Notes under the pieces: model-generated | What the model was told of the DNA's origin: nothing | The model's database searches: none | The model's input: the letters and a program-made list of their open reading frames with translations, nothing else | Shown here: one piece after another, positions 5,800 to 12,911 of the stretch | Numbering within the stretch: the stretch's first letter is position 1 | Layout of the letters: every line of letters begins with the position of its first letter | Assembly: GCA_016777645.1 (NCBI GenBank) | Contig: JADHRC010000033.1 | Coordinates: forward strand, 1-12,911 | Length of the DNA: 12,911 bases | Direction of reading: 5' to 3' | Origin: Alphaproteobacteria bacterium | GTDB lineage: Bacteria > Pseudomonadota > Alphaproteobacteria > Puniceispirillales > Marisalimonadaceae | Made by a program: the position numbers and the translations under genes

Positions 5800-6114
5800 A
5801 TGAGTGAAATTACATATATCTCAGAAGAATTGGTTATGGAGGGGAACCTTGATTCTGCTGGCTCTTCAGTTGTTTTGGCTGGTAGATTCAAAGGAGAGCT
5901 TAGAGCCAAGGATGTTCTTTTAGAAGCTAATAGTATATTTGATGGAAATTTAGTTGCGGATAAAGTTACGCTTGGTGGGTTTGTAAAGGGTGAAGTTTCA
6001 GCTAATACTTTAAATGTTGCCAGTAGCGCAAAAGTTGAAGGTAATCTTAAAACGAATGCTCTCTCAATAGATTTGGGTGCAGAGGTTTCAGGAAGTATAA
6101 CTAGAATTTCTTGA
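5800..6114 (+). CDS. Bactofilin 3 (minimal core)
   Basis: This 104-residue protein is nearly all bactofilin core: MEGNLDSAGSSVVLAGRFKG, VLLEANSIFDGNLVADKVTL and AKVEGNLKTNALSIDLGAEV show the repeating glycine and aliphatic pattern. It has almost no terminal extension. An AAAAGG ribosome binding site lies about 8 bases before the ATG, and the gene begins 22 bases after bactofilin 2. It is the last gene of the operon and ends 8 bases from the stop of the convergent 83-residue gene. The three copies differ clearly in sequence, so this is not a recent duplication. Confidence 0.9.
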   Translation: MSEITYISEELVMEGNLDSAGSSVVLAGRFKGELRAKDVLLEANSIFDGNLVADKVTLGGFVKGEVSANTLNVASSAKVEGNLKTNALSIDLGAEVSGSITRIS

Positions 6115-6122
6115 TAAACTAA

Positions 6123-6374
6123 TCATACTTTTAAAGAAGTTTTTATACAGTCATTTACAAAATTTAAAGTTTCACCCTCTCCTGTTAATTGAACTAATTT
6201 CATAGTTGCGTATCTTCCTGCCGCAAGAGCCACAGCTAGTTCATCACCTTCTTTTAAAGTTTCGTGATGAAGGTGAGCTTCAATATCATCTCTTATCCTT
6301 ATTAATTTTTCTTTGTAATCAGAAAAATCTTTATTTAATGATTCATTAAAATTTACATTAATAACTTGACCCAT
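6123..6374 (-). CDS. 83-residue soluble protein of unknown function
   Basis: I do not recognise the family. The protein starts MGQVINVNF and is then largely helical in character: a charged segment (DFSDYKEKLIRIRDDIEAHL, about 16-35), a HH pair at 36-37, and an alanine- and glycine-rich segment (GDELAVALAAGRYATMKLVQ, about 43-62) before a second helix. It has no signal peptide or membrane segment. It converges on bactofilin 3 with an 8-base gap and diverges from the esterase gene. A weak TTAGG lies 8 bases before the ATG. The balanced composition, unlike the random reading frames around it, supports a real gene. No GG-N10-GC lies upstream, so it is not part of the predicted sigma-54 set. Confidence 0.7.
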   Translation of the reverse strand: MGQVINVNFNESLNKDFSDYKEKLIRIRDDIEAHLHHETLKEGDELAVALAAGRYATMKLVQLTGEGETLNFVNDCIKTSLKV

Positions 6375-6467
6375 TTTAAATACCTAAGTTTCATTTAAAC
6401 ACTAATATACTTTACGACAATATTATTATAATTTTAAAAAATACATTGATTAGAAAAGTTGTGACTA

Positions 6468-7289
6468 ATGATAAATTTTCAAGTTTATAAAAATGGAAAA
6501 CTTTTAGTTCAAGATTCAGAAGAATTTTCATTTGATATAAACAAAAATCAGATTTTATTTATTTTACATGGCTTGTTTGGAAGAGGCAAAAACTGGCAAT
6601 CATTCGCTAAAAAATTCAGTTCTTATAAAGATCAAATTGTTATAACTGTTGATCTAAGAAATCATGGAGGGAATGATTTTAAAAATGAACACTCATATCT
6701 TTCAATGGCATATGATATTGTAGAGCTTGCAGAATATCTAAAGATTCAGAAGATTGACTTGTTGGGACATTCTATGGGTGGAAAAGTAGCGATGGTGTTG
6801 GCATTATCATGCCAACATTTAATAAATAAACTAGTAGTTGCAGATATAGCTCCTATAAATTATCCAGAAGATAATCAAATAATAATAGATATTTTATTAA
6901 GTTTAGAAACAAACTTGATTAAGAATAGAAATCATGCAGATGAAATTTTGTCTAAATATATAAATGAAAAATTTTTAAGAGCTTTTCTCTTGCAGAATTT
7001 AGAGTTGGTAGATGGTATTTATGACTGGTCAATAAACTTAAAGGTAATTAAAAATTCTATGGGGGAACTTAGATCTTTTCCAAATTTTAATAATAAATCT
7101 GCAGTAGATAATAAGTTATTATGTATTTATGGTGAAAATAGTGACTATGTAAAAAATCAATATTTTGATGTATTTAAAGAGTATTTTAATAACACTTCTT
7201 TTCAAAAAATTAATAATGCGGGACATTTTTTACATGTTGAGAAACCTGACGAATTTTATGAAATATCTAGAAAATTTTTAAGAAATTAA
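6468..7289 (+). CDS. Alpha/beta hydrolase, YbfF-like esterase
   Basis: This 273-residue cytoplasmic protein has the alpha/beta hydrolase fold. HGLFGRGKNW (34-43) supplies the oxyanion loop, VDLRNHG (61-67) follows, and the nucleophile is S102 in GHSMGG. It follows the YbfF subfamily closely: D126 in ADIAPINY, S225 in GENSDY and H253 in NAGHFLHVEKP sit at the same spacings (24 and 28 residues) as D113, S206 and H234 relative to S89 and S206 in Escherichia coli YbfF. It should hydrolyse acyl esters or acyl-CoA, with the physiological substrate unknown. No strong Shine-Dalgarno sequence precedes the ATG. It lies 45 bases upstream of purU in the same direction. Confidence 0.9.
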   Translation: MINFQVYKNGKLLVQDSEEFSFDINKNQILFILHGLFGRGKNWQSFAKKFSSYKDQIVITVDLRNHGGNDFKNEHSYLSMAYDIVELAEYLKIQKIDLLGHSMGGKVAMVLALSCQHLINKLVVADIAPINYPEDNQIIIDILLSLETNLIKNRNHADEILSKYINEKFLRAFLLQNLELVDGIYDWSINLKVIKNSMGELRSFPNFNNKSAVDNKLLCIYGENSDYVKNQYFDVFKEYFNNTSFQKINNAGHFLHVEKPDEFYEISRKFLRN

Positions 7290-7334
7290 ACTTATCATGT
7301 TGTTTGATTACTATAAAAAATGTATTAAATATGC

Positions 7335-8213
7335 ATGATTAATAAAATAGAAACTCATATCCTTACTTTATCATGCAAAGATCAAATTGGTATTGTTGCT
7401 AAGATTTCATCCATGTTAGCAAAATTTAAATGCAACATTGTTGAATCTAAACAATTTACAGACACTTTGAATGGAAACTTTTTTATAAGACAAAGTTTTA
7501 CACTCTTCGATCAAAAAAAATTAGCTGATTTAACCAGTAACTTAGTTGCATTATCATCTGAACTCAATGCAGAATTTTTGTTATCTGAAATTGAAAATAA
7601 AATGAGTACTATTTTGCTTGTTTCAAAGTTTGATCATTGCTTAAATGATCTTTTGTTTAGAGTTAGAAATAAGTCATTAAGCTTAAATATTAAAGCTATA
7701 ATTTCAAATCATAATGTTGCTGAAGAAATTGCAAAATTTTCTAATATACCTTTTTATTATTTACCAGTTGAAAAAGAAAATAAAATAGAACAAGAAAAGG
7801 AAATAAAAAAGATAATTTATGAAAATGAAGTCCAGCTTATTGTGTTAGCAAGATATATGCAGGTATTATCAGAAAATTTTACAAATGAGTTTGAAGGTAA
7901 GATTATAAATATACACCATAGTTTCTTACCTAGTTTTAAAGGTGCGAAGCCTTATCATCAAGCTTTTGAGAGGGGAGTGAAAGTGATTGGAGCTACAGCT
8001 CATTATGTAACTAAAGATCTTGATGAGGGCCCTATTATTGAGCAGGATACACAAGAAGTAGATCATGAGATGATGCCAAATGATTTGGTCTCTATAGGAA
8101 GAGACATAGAGTCTAGGGTTTTATATAGAGCTTTAAAAGCTCACTCGGAAAGGAGAGTATTTTTGAATGGCAAAAGAACAATTGTTTTTAAAGGGCATAG
8201 AAAAGTAGGATGA
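7335..8213 (+). CDS. purU: Formyltetrahydrofolate deformylase
   Basis: This 292-residue protein matches the usual length of PurU. An N-terminal ACT-type domain (about 6-80, HILTLSCKDQIGIVAKISSM) senses one-carbon or methionine/glycine status. The C-terminal formyltransferase-like domain (about 88-285) carries the catalytic triad N192, H194 (in INIHHSFLPS) and D230 (in DLDEGPII), spaced as in the related purine enzyme GART. The reaction is 10-formyltetrahydrofolate + water to formate + tetrahydrofolate, which balances folate pools and can complete oxidation of methyl groups from osmolytes. The ATG at 7335 is used because the ATG at 7331 is in another frame and stops at once. The stop overlaps the trxB start by 4 bases (ATGA), so the two are translationally coupled. 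Confidence 0.95.
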   Translation: MINKIETHILTLSCKDQIGIVAKISSMLAKFKCNIVESKQFTDTLNGNFFIRQSFTLFDQKKLADLTSNLVALSSELNAEFLLSEIENKMSTILLVSKFDHCLNDLLFRVRNKSLSLNIKAIISNHNVAEEIAKFSNIPFYYLPVEKENKIEQEKEIKKIIYENEVQLIVLARYMQVLSENFTNEFEGKIINIHHSFLPSFKGAKPYHQAFERGVKVIGATAHYVTKDLDEGPIIEQDTQEVDHEMMPNDLVSIGRDIESRVLYRALKAHSERRVFLNGKRTIVFKGHRKVG

Positions 8214-9145
8214 TTAACCAAAAAGAAAAAGTTATAATTATTGGCTCCGGGGCTGCCGGGCTATCAGCTGCTATTTATGCAGCTAGGGCAAATTTGGAAC
8301 CTCTAGTTATTGAAGGTATTCAACCAGGTGGTCAATTGACGATTACTACTGATGTTGAAAATTATCCTGGGTATGCTGATGTAGTACAAGGCCCATGGAT
8401 GATGGAACAAATGAGATTGCAAGCAAAAAAAGTTGGAGCTAGAATAATTAGTGATATTGTTACTAGCGTTGAATTTAATAAAAATAAAAAAATAATTAAT
8501 TTAGATTCAAATAAAGTCTTTGAATCCCAAACAGTAATCGTGGCAACAGGTGCTCAAGCAAAATGGCTTGGACTTAAGAGTGAAAGTGATTTCAACGGCA
8601 AGGGCGTTTCTGCATGTGCAACTTGTGATGGTTTTTTTTACAAAAATAAAGAAGTTGCTGTGATCGGTGGAGGAAATACTGCTGTTGAGGAAGCATTGTA
8701 TCTTTCTAATATTTGTTCGAAAGTAACCTTGATTCATAGAAGGAATGAATTGAGAGCAGAAAAAATTTTACAAAAAAGATTATTCGAGCGAAATAATATA
8801 AGCATAATCTGGAATAATATCGTAAGTGAAATTAAGGGAAACGAAAGTGGTGTGAATTCTATCCAGCTGACTTCTGTGGACTCAGACAGGACTGAGATTG
8901 TAAATGTTGAAGGAGTTTTTGTTGCTATTGGTCATAGTCCTTCTACACAAGCATTTGAAGGCGTTCTTGATATGGATAATGAGGGGTATATTATTGCACA
9001 AAATCCTGGAACAACATTTACTAATGTAGATGGTGTTTTTGCAGCAGGGGATTGTGTTGATAAAATTTATAGGCAAGCTGTTACTGCAGCAGGTATGGGG
9101 TGTATGGCAGCTTTAGATGCAGAAAAATGGCTTCAAAATTATTAA
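8210..9145 (+). CDS. trxB: Thioredoxin-disulfide reductase
   Basis: This 311-residue flavoprotein transfers electrons from NADPH through FAD to thioredoxin in the cytoplasm. The FAD-binding GSGAAG is at 12-17, the redox-active CATC at 136-139 (followed by DG, as in classical low-molecular-weight TrxB), and the NADPH-binding GGGNTA at 153-158 with HRR at 176-178. The C-terminal FAD motif is FAAGDC at 277-282 with RQAVTAAGMG. All key residues are intact and the length is normal. The start overlaps the purU stop as ATGA. Its stop is 8 bases from the stop of the convergent speB. Confidence 0.96.
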   Translation: MINQKEKVIIIGSGAAGLSAAIYAARANLEPLVIEGIQPGGQLTITTDVENYPGYADVVQGPWMMEQMRLQAKKVGARIISDIVTSVEFNKNKKIINLDSNKVFESQTVIVATGAQAKWLGLKSESDFNGKGVSACATCDGFFYKNKEVAVIGGGNTAVEEALYLSNICSKVTLIHRRNELRAEKILQKRLFERNNISIIWNNIVSEIKGNESGVNSIQLTSVDSDRTEIVNVEGVFVAIGHSPSTQAFEGVLDMDNEGYIIAQNPGTTFTNVDGVFAAGDCVDKIYRQAVTAAGMGCMAALDAEKWLQNY

Positions 9146-9153
9146 TTCTATAA

Positions 9154-10023
9154 TTATTTATTTAAGTTAATTAACTCCATTATTTTATAAATCAAAGTTG
9201 CTGCTGTAAAATCATAAGCCAGAAAACCTTTAATTGGTGATAGTTCGACTATATCCAAGCCAACTACTTCTCTTCCTTTAATAAGATATTCAATTAATTT
9301 TAAACTTTCATAATAGCCTAACCCGCCTGGAACAGGGGTGCCTGTGGCAGGCATAATTGATGGATCAAGTCCATCTAAATCAAAGGTAATATATATTTTT
9401 TTTGGAAAACTATCAGGTAGTTCTATCTCATTATTTTTGTGAATCTGTTCTACGGTAAAAGAAATAATATTAAATTTATTTCTGTTATTAACTTCTTCAT
9501 TACTAAGAGCTCTAACACCAAATTGAGCAATTTTATAGGCTTCGTTAGCAAGTAAATACATAACGCTAGCGTGAGAATGAATTTCATTCTCGTATTTTTC
9601 TCTTAAATCTGCATGAGCATCGATTTGAATTATACCTATCTCATTTTTATTTAATAATTTTAAACCTTTGAATATTCCATTTACTGCTGAATAGGTGATA
9701 CTATGTTCTCCACCCAAGGTAACAGGTATTTTATTTCTGGCACTAATAGATTGAGTAATTCCTTCAACTTCACTCATTATATTCGTAATTGGTTTACTGC
9801 AATCTACAAAAGGATGCGTATAAATACCTTCTAAGCACGGTTCGCTATTACCAGCAAATCGTTCAAGTTCATTACTTGCATCTATTATTGCTTGAGGTCC
9901 CATACGAGTGCCTTTTCCATATGAAACAGTTTTTTCTATAGGAACTGGTATAATATGAAATTTAGCAAGATTTATATTTTTTTCATTTTCCGTAAGTTCA
10001 GAATTGAGAAAACTTTTATTCAT
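9154..10023 (-). CDS. speB: Agmatinase (agmatine ureohydrolase)
   Basis: This 289-residue enzyme of the arginase/agmatinase family hydrolyses agmatine to putrescine and urea. The binuclear manganese ligands are visible: H107 in GGEHS, D135, H137 and D139 in IDAHAD, and D215 and D217 in FDLDGLDPS. The sequence PATGTPVPGGLG (225-236) is typical of agmatinases. The spacing from H107 to D135 is about 5 residues longer than in E. coli SpeB. AGGTG lies 4 bases before the ATG. It is the last gene of the leftward polyamine operon, 21 bases after the decarboxylase gene. Ureohydrolases vary in substrate, but speA at the head of the operon makes agmatine the clear candidate. Confidence 0.92.
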   Translation of the reverse strand: MNKSFLNSELTENEKNINLAKFHIIPVPIEKTVSYGKGTRMGPQAIIDASNELERFAGNSEPCLEGIYTHPFVDCSKPITNIMSEVEGITQSISARNKIPVTLGGEHSITYSAVNGIFKGLKLLNKNEIGIIQIDAHADLREKYENEIHSHASVMYLLANEAYKIAQFGVRALSNEEVNNRNKFNIISFTVEQIHKNNEIELPDSFPKKIYITFDLDGLDPSIMPATGTPVPGGLGYYESLKLIEYLIKGREVVGLDIVELSPIKGFLAYDFTAATLIYKIMELINLNK

Positions 10024-10044
10024 TTTTCACCTACTTTAAAATTA

Positions 10045-11217
10045 TTAAGATAATTTTTTTTCGAAATCCTCATAGGAAAACTTTTTTATTATTTCTATAT
10101 CATTTGTGGTGCTATCCCAAATGGCTATAGAAGGCATTTTTATACCATTAAAAAAACTTGTTTTAACCATTGTATAATGTGCTTGATCAAGAAGGGCTAT
10201 TCTATCGCCAACTTTAGGAATTTCTTTAAAATTATAAATACCAATATTGTCTCCAGCCAAACAACTAGGACCTCCCAATTGGATTTTATAGCCTGTCTTA
10301 GGTTCATTCAGCAATGCTGGTCTATATGGCGCTTCAATTACATCTGGAATATGGGATGTTGCGCTTATATCAGTTATGGCCATATATGAAGAAAGGGGGT
10401 TGTTGGGTTTAAAGCTATCAATGATTTCACCCACTAATATGCCGGAATCTAAAACGACCGCTTCACCTGGCTCAATGTATAATTGAGTATTAGTTTGGGA
10501 TGAAGTTTTTTTTAAGAACTTTTTTAATTGTTTGATTTGATAATCTTGTCTTGTGATATGATGACCACCTCCTAGATTTATCCATTTAAGGTGCTTTGAT
10601 AGTGGTAAAATAGCTTCACTAATATGGTTCCAGGTATTTTCTAACGGTTTAAAATTTTGTTCACATAATGCATGAATATGAATTCCTGAAAGTTGTTGAA
10701 AATCAACATTTTTTAAGTCTCCTACATGAATTCCTAATCTTGAATTTAAACTTGCAGCACTATATTTCTCATTTTTAACCTCTGAATAAACAGGGTTAAT
10801 TCGAACACCAATTTGATTGTTAAATTTGTTTGCAATATCTATAAAATCCTTTATTTGGGTTAATGAATTAAAAATAACATGATCTGTTATTTGTGCAATT
10901 TCATTAAATTCATCTTTTTTAAAAGCTGGAGAAAATGTACTGATCTCTCCTTTAAAATATTTTTTTGCTAATTTTGTCTCATATAATCCAGAGCTGCAAC
11001 AGCCATCTAGATAGCTTGAAATTAAAGGAGCTAGAGAAAAAGTTGAGAATGCTTTTAAAGCTAGAAGAATTTTTACTTCAGTATCTTCTTTTAATCCATG
11101 TAAAATTTCTAAGTTATCTTGCAATGCTTTCTTATCTATAACAAAACATGGACTAGGTAATGAATAAAAATCAAGTTTGTTAAAGTTTCTAGGGTTTCCC
11201 CCCATTGTTTGGAACAT
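10045..11217 (-). CDS. nspC: Carboxyspermidine/carboxynorspermidine decarboxylase
   Basis: This 390-residue PLP enzyme has the alanine-racemase-like fold of the NspC family. The PLP lysine is K55 in LALKAFS. DGCCSSGLYE (71-80), the glycine loop NLGGGHH (214-220), YIEPGEA (247-253), the catalytic cysteine motif GPSCLAGD (316-323), and HYTMVKTSFFNGIKMPS (347-363) follow in family order. It removes CO2 from carboxyspermidine to give spermidine, or from carboxynorspermidine to give norspermidine. Because the operon makes putrescine and has no diaminopropane genes, spermidine is the likely product. The stop of the dehydrogenase gene is 8 bases before the ATG and overlaps a purine-rich ribosome binding site. 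The N-terminus is about 16 residues longer than in Vibrio NspC. Confidence 0.94.
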   Translation of the reverse strand: MFQTMGGNPRNFNKLDFYSLPSPCFVIDKKALQDNLEILHGLKEDTEVKILLALKAFSTFSLAPLISSYLDGCCSSGLYETKLAKKYFKGEISTFSPAFKKDEFNEIAQITDHVIFNSLTQIKDFIDIANKFNNQIGVRINPVYSEVKNEKYSAASLNSRLGIHVGDLKNVDFQQLSGIHIHALCEQNFKPLENTWNHISEAILPLSKHLKWINLGGGHHITRQDYQIKQLKKFLKKTSSQTNTQLYIEPGEAVVLDSGILVGEIIDSFKPNNPLSSYMAITDISATSHIPDVIEAPYRPALLNEPKTGYKIQLGGPSCLAGDNIGIYNFKEIPKVGDRIALLDQAHYTMVKTSFFNGIKMPSIAIWDSTTNDIEIIKKFSYEDFEKKLS

Positions 11218-11225
11218 TTTTTTCT

Positions 11226-12431
11226 CTAGAAATTGACAGGACTGTTTAATTCCATAGTTTTTGTTGGTAAACCATGTTTGTTAAGAAGTTCCATAAATGG
11301 ATCAGGGTCAAATTGTTCCATATTCCATACACCAGGTTTGAACCATTTTTTTTCAAGCATCAGCATGGCACCTATCATCGCAGGTACTCCAGTTGTATAA
11401 GAAATTGCCTGACTACCAACCTCTTCAAAACATTTTTCATGATCACATATGTTGTAAGTATAAAATGTTTTTTCTAAATTGTTTTTCTTTCCAGTTATAA
11501 TGGTTCCAATGCAAGTTTTACCTTTAGTAAGACTTCCAAGGCTTCCTGGATCAGGAAGAATGCTTTTTAAAAATTGTAGAGGGACGATATCTATGTCGTT
11601 ATACTTAATTGGTTTAATGGATGTCATGCCAATATTTTGAAGAACTTCTAAATGCTTTAAATAGCTATCACCAAACGTCATCCAGAATCTGGCTTTTTTA
11701 ATTTCTGGGAAATGTTTAATAAGACTTTCTAGTTCTTCATGATACATTAAGTACATATTTTTGGGTCCAATTTCAGGAAAATCAAAAGAAACTTTATTTT
11801 TCAATGCAGGTCCCACTTTCCACTCGTTATTCTCCCAGTGCTTACTGTCTGATGTAACTTCCCTTATATTGATCTCGGGATTAAAATTAGTTGCAAATGG
11901 GTGCCCGTGATCACCATCATTACAATCTAGAATATCCAAATATTCAATATTATCCAAATGGTGTTTTTTTGTATGAGCAGTAAAAACGTTTGTTACCCCA
12001 GGATCAAACCCTGAACCTAATAAAGCCATTAGTCCTTTTTCTTTAAATTTTTGTTGATAATCCCATTGCCACTTATATTCAAATTTTGCATTTTCTTTGG
12101 GCTCATAGTTGGCAGTATCTAAATAATGAGTGCTTGTAGATAGGCAGGCCTCCATTATGTTAAGATCTTGATATGGAAGAGCTAAATTAACTACCACAAA
12201 TGGGTTATGCTTATTAATCAATGAAATTGTTTCGTCAATATTATCGGCATCTAAAGAAACAATATCTATGTCAACGCCATATTTTTTTTTAACACTTTCT
12301 TGAATGCCTTTACATTTACTGATGGTTCGGCTTGCTAACACAATTTTATTAAAAATGCTTGAAACTGATGCCATTTTATGAACAGTTACATTACTTACCC
12401 CGCCAGCGCCAATGACTAAAACTGTATTCAT
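11226..12431 (-). CDS. Carboxyspermidine (carboxynorspermidine) dehydrogenase, LYS1-like
   Basis: This 401-residue protein belongs to the saccharopine-dehydrogenase-like family. Its Rossmann fold begins at once with VLVIGAGGVSN (4-14), and R35 in LASRT after the second strand suggests NADPH. The segments VVNLALPYQDLNIMEACL, HYLDTANYEP, GSGFDPGVTNVFTAH and the C-terminal GSQAISYTTGVPA are typical of carboxynorspermidine synthase rather than lysine-forming enzymes. It reductively condenses aspartate semialdehyde with a diamine, here presumably putrescine, to give carboxyspermidine. A strong AAGGAG lies 6 bases before the ATG. It sits 26 bases after speA and 8 bases before the decarboxylase, so the pathway enzymes are coexpressed. 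Confidence 0.93.
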   Translation of the reverse strand: MNTVLVIGAGGVSNVTVHKMASVSSIFNKIVLASRTISKCKGIQESVKKKYGVDIDIVSLDADNIDETISLINKHNPFVVVNLALPYQDLNIMEACLSTSTHYLDTANYEPKENAKFEYKWQWDYQQKFKEKGLMALLGSGFDPGVTNVFTAHTKKHHLDNIEYLDILDCNDGDHGHPFATNFNPEINIREVTSDSKHWENNEWKVGPALKNKVSFDFPEIGPKNMYLMYHEELESLIKHFPEIKKARFWMTFGDSYLKHLEVLQNIGMTSIKPIKYNDIDIVPLQFLKSILPDPGSLGSLTKGKTCIGTIITGKKNNLEKTFYTYNICDHEKCFEEVGSQAISYTTGVPAMIGAMLMLEKKWFKPGVWNMEQFDPDPFMELLNKHGLPTKTMELNSPVNF

Positions 12432-12457
12432 TACAATCTCCTTAAAATTTATTTTTA

Positions 12458-12911
12458 TTACTTTTCAAAATAAGTATAGCCAGAAATAGACTCCTTAAAT
12501 GAAAGAGTTAATTCTTTTCTTTCTGACAATGATAAGTCTCTACTTCTAACTGCATCCTCTACAATGCGCTTGAATCTATTGATAATATCTTTCGGCTCAT
12601 ATTCAACATAAGAAAGAACTTCTGAAATAGTATCACCTTCCTGTTCATGTAAAAGTTGATATCCTCCATCATCTTTTAGTTTTATTGTTACAACATTTGT
12701 ATCACCAAACAAGTTGTGAAGATCGCCAAGAGTTTCTTGGTAAGCTCCGATATAAAATACTCCTAAAAAATAATCTTTGTTTTCTTCAATGCTATGAAGA
12801 GGAATAGTGTTAGAGATGCCATCTTTGAGAACAAATTTATTAATCATACCATCGCTATCACAAGTAATATCATTTAGTACTGCTCTTCTATCTGGATATT
12901 CATTTAGTTTT
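12458..12911 (-). CDS. speA: Biosynthetic arginine decarboxylase, C-terminal part (runs off window)
   Basis: The frame is open from the window edge to the stop at 12458, giving about 150 C-terminal residues. RRAVLNDITCDSDG at the start of the visible part holds the CDSDG signature of the AR-fold decarboxylases, where the cysteine and aspartate contact PLP and substrate across the dimer. FYIGAYQETLGDLHNLFGDT follows, then EGDTISEVLSYVEYEP, and the protein ends GYTYFEK, all closely matching the end of E. coli SpeA. An internal ATG at 12847 is not the start. SpeA makes agmatine from arginine with PLP and magnesium. The gene heads, or is upstream in, the leftward polyamine operon; its start and promoter lie to the right of the window. 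Confidence 0.95.
   Translation of the reverse strand, partial: KLNEYPDRRAVLNDITCDSDGMINKFVLKDGISNTIPLHSIEENKDYFLGVFYIGAYQETLGDLHNLFGDTNVVTIKLKDDGGYQLLHEQEGDTISEVLSYVEYEPKDIINRFKRIVEDAVRSRDLSLSERKELTLSFKESISGYTYFEK

Noticed and set aside
6797..6816. Perfect 8-base inverted repeat with a 4-base loop (GTTGGCAT TATC ATGCCAAC)
   Set aside because: It lies in mid-gene of the esterase, has no T run, and the GG-GC gap is 9, so it is neither a terminator nor a sigma-54 site; probably chance.
12458..12847. A separate 129-residue gene starting at ATG 12847
   Set aside because: The frame continues upstream to the window edge with conserved SpeA residues, including CDSDG just before this methionine.

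Overview
The window is AT-rich, gene-dense chromosomal DNA from a flagellated Gram-negative bacterium, most likely a proteobacterium and perhaps a marine-type alphaproteobacterium. This rests on the PomA/MotA-type stator, the RpoN N-terminus, three bactofilins beside an M23 peptidase, and very short gaps between genes. The lineage is an inference; no rRNA or other decisive marker is present. No tRNA, rRNA, CRISPR array, insertion sequence or phage gene was seen.

Region 1 (1-3090) is centred on rpoN, the sigma-54 gene. The 5' part of motA runs leftward off the window. It diverges from a secreted DUF1566 protein. A 75-aa membrane protein and a 63-aa unknown protein are encoded leftward on either side of rpoN. 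Region 2 (3148-6374) is a cell-shape module. A tail-anchored coiled-coil-like protein and a membrane-anchored M23 peptidase are read leftward, and three tandem bactofilins are read rightward; an 83-aa unknown gene closes the block. Region 3 (6468-9145) holds a YbfF-like esterase, purU and trxB. Region 4 (9154-12911) is a leftward operon, speA - carboxyspermidine dehydrogenase - carboxyspermidine decarboxylase - speB. It encodes a complete route from arginine through agmatine and putrescine to spermidine without S-adenosylmethionine decarboxylase.

The main discovery is regulatory. Six sequences with the sigma-54 signature GG-N10-GC lie in the intergenic DNA of regions 1 and 2, each correctly placed for a gene start. 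Four of them form two face-to-face pairs, 335-360 (motA / DUF1566 gene) and 4893-4918 (coiled-coil-M23 operon / bactofilin operon). Each pair has the form GG-N10-GC-N10-CC, so one central GC serves as the -12 element on both strands. The other two precede the 75-aa and 63-aa genes. rpoN therefore appears to sit inside a small sigma-54 regulon that joins the flagellar motor to a bactofilin/peptidoglycan-hydrolase module. Symmetric sigma-54 bidirectional promoters of this kind are not something I know to be described, and they should be tested first.
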